Assembly: GCA_018240505.1 (NCBI GenBank)
Contig: JAFEFQ010000005.1
Coordinates: forward strand, 1-32,028
Source of the DNA: Pseudomonadota bacterium
Lineage (GTDB): Bacteria > Pseudomonadota > Gammaproteobacteria > Xanthomonadales > Rhodanobacteraceae
Length of the DNA: 32,028 nucleotides
Reading direction: 5' to 3'
Shown here piece by piece: positions 31,917 through 32,028 of this stretch (position 1 is the first letter of the stretch; each line of letters begins with the position of its first letter). Below the pieces are notes generated by a model. It was given only the letters and a program-made list of their open reading frames with translations. It was not told the origin of the DNA and did not search any database. The position numbers and the translations under genes are program-made.

Positions 31917-32028
31917 CTCTTGATCTTGGGGTCCCCGTTCGCCGCGGCGAGGGCATGACGGAAACGCCCGCAGGGTCGCGCGCACGATGCGCGCGAGTTC
32001 GTTGCACGTACAGGGACGTGCGTTCAAC
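31917..32028. repeat. Hairpin-rich intergenic stretch at the window end
   Basis: After the tandem repeat there are two strong hairpins: CGCGCGCA-CGA-TGCGCGCG (31977-31995, perfect 8-bp stem) and GCACGT-ACAGGG-ACGTGC (32004-32021, perfect 6-bp stem). The layout looks like a dispersed intergenic repeat, cut off by the window edge. A frame on the minus strand through it has no protein-like features. Confidence 0.55.

Noticed and set aside
31788..32027. Minus-strand frame with Gln-Ser repeats through the GCTTTG array
   Set aside because: The residues come from the simple repeat and hairpins; there is no domain and it overlaps the end of a well supported GNAT gene.

Overview
The window is about 32 kb of GC-rich DNA. 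Its closest recalled relatives, from protein signatures only, are in the Lysobacterales (Xanthomonadales), perhaps the Lysobacter or Rhodanobacteraceae side. The clues are a Xanthomonas-like L-fuconate dehydratase, a Xanthomonas/Caulobacter-type TonB receptor, a wrbA-DUF2069 pair, and a double-hairpin repeat common in that order. No database search was possible, so the taxonomy is inference.

Layout. 1-3507: a YihY/BrkB membrane protein (cut by the window edge), then wrbA, DUF2069 and an AidB-like acyl-CoA dehydrogenase in one operon. 3577-4473: a PAP2 phosphatase. 4557-22439: the centre of interest, a locus for a fucosylated and probably sulfated glycan. An uptake and degradation operon on the minus strand reads TonB receptor, formylglycine-generating enzyme (FGE), Cys-type sulfatase, GH29 alpha-L-fucosidase, then remnants of a second GH29 gene and of a glycosylasparaginase. 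Divergent from it are cutC and the tail of a lost GH47 mannosidase. Next come an IclR regulator and, divergent, a FucP-type fucose transporter with a mutarotase and a third, truncated GH29 start. A minus-strand block then encodes every step of the non-phosphorylating L-fucose pathway: fucose dehydrogenase (AKR), fuconolactonase, 2-keto-3-deoxy-fuconate dehydrogenase (SDR), diketo-deoxyfuconate hydrolase (FAH family), fuconate dehydratase, and an LldD-type enzyme that can oxidise the L-lactate produced.

22440-25062: a decayed IS5-like transposase, an intact glycosylasparaginase with a twin-arginine signal, and a divergent one-domain asparaginase-like protein. 25136-26887: a secreted protein with PKD and PPC domains. 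27456-31863: sufT, a MocR-type regulator divergent from a carboxymuconolactone decarboxylase-like gene, a PaiB-like protein and two GNAT acetyltransferases. 31875 to the end: a GCTTTG tandem repeat and strong hairpins.

Working model (inference). Oligosaccharide enters by the TonB receptor. The sulfatase, matured in the cytosol by the neighbouring FGE and exported by Tat, removes sulfate. GH29 releases L-fucose, FucP imports it, and the pathway yields pyruvate and L-lactate, with lactate oxidised to pyruvate. Glycosylasparaginase and the GH47 and GH29 remnants suggest that the ancestral target was an N-glycan-like glycan and that this locus has been partly dismantled.
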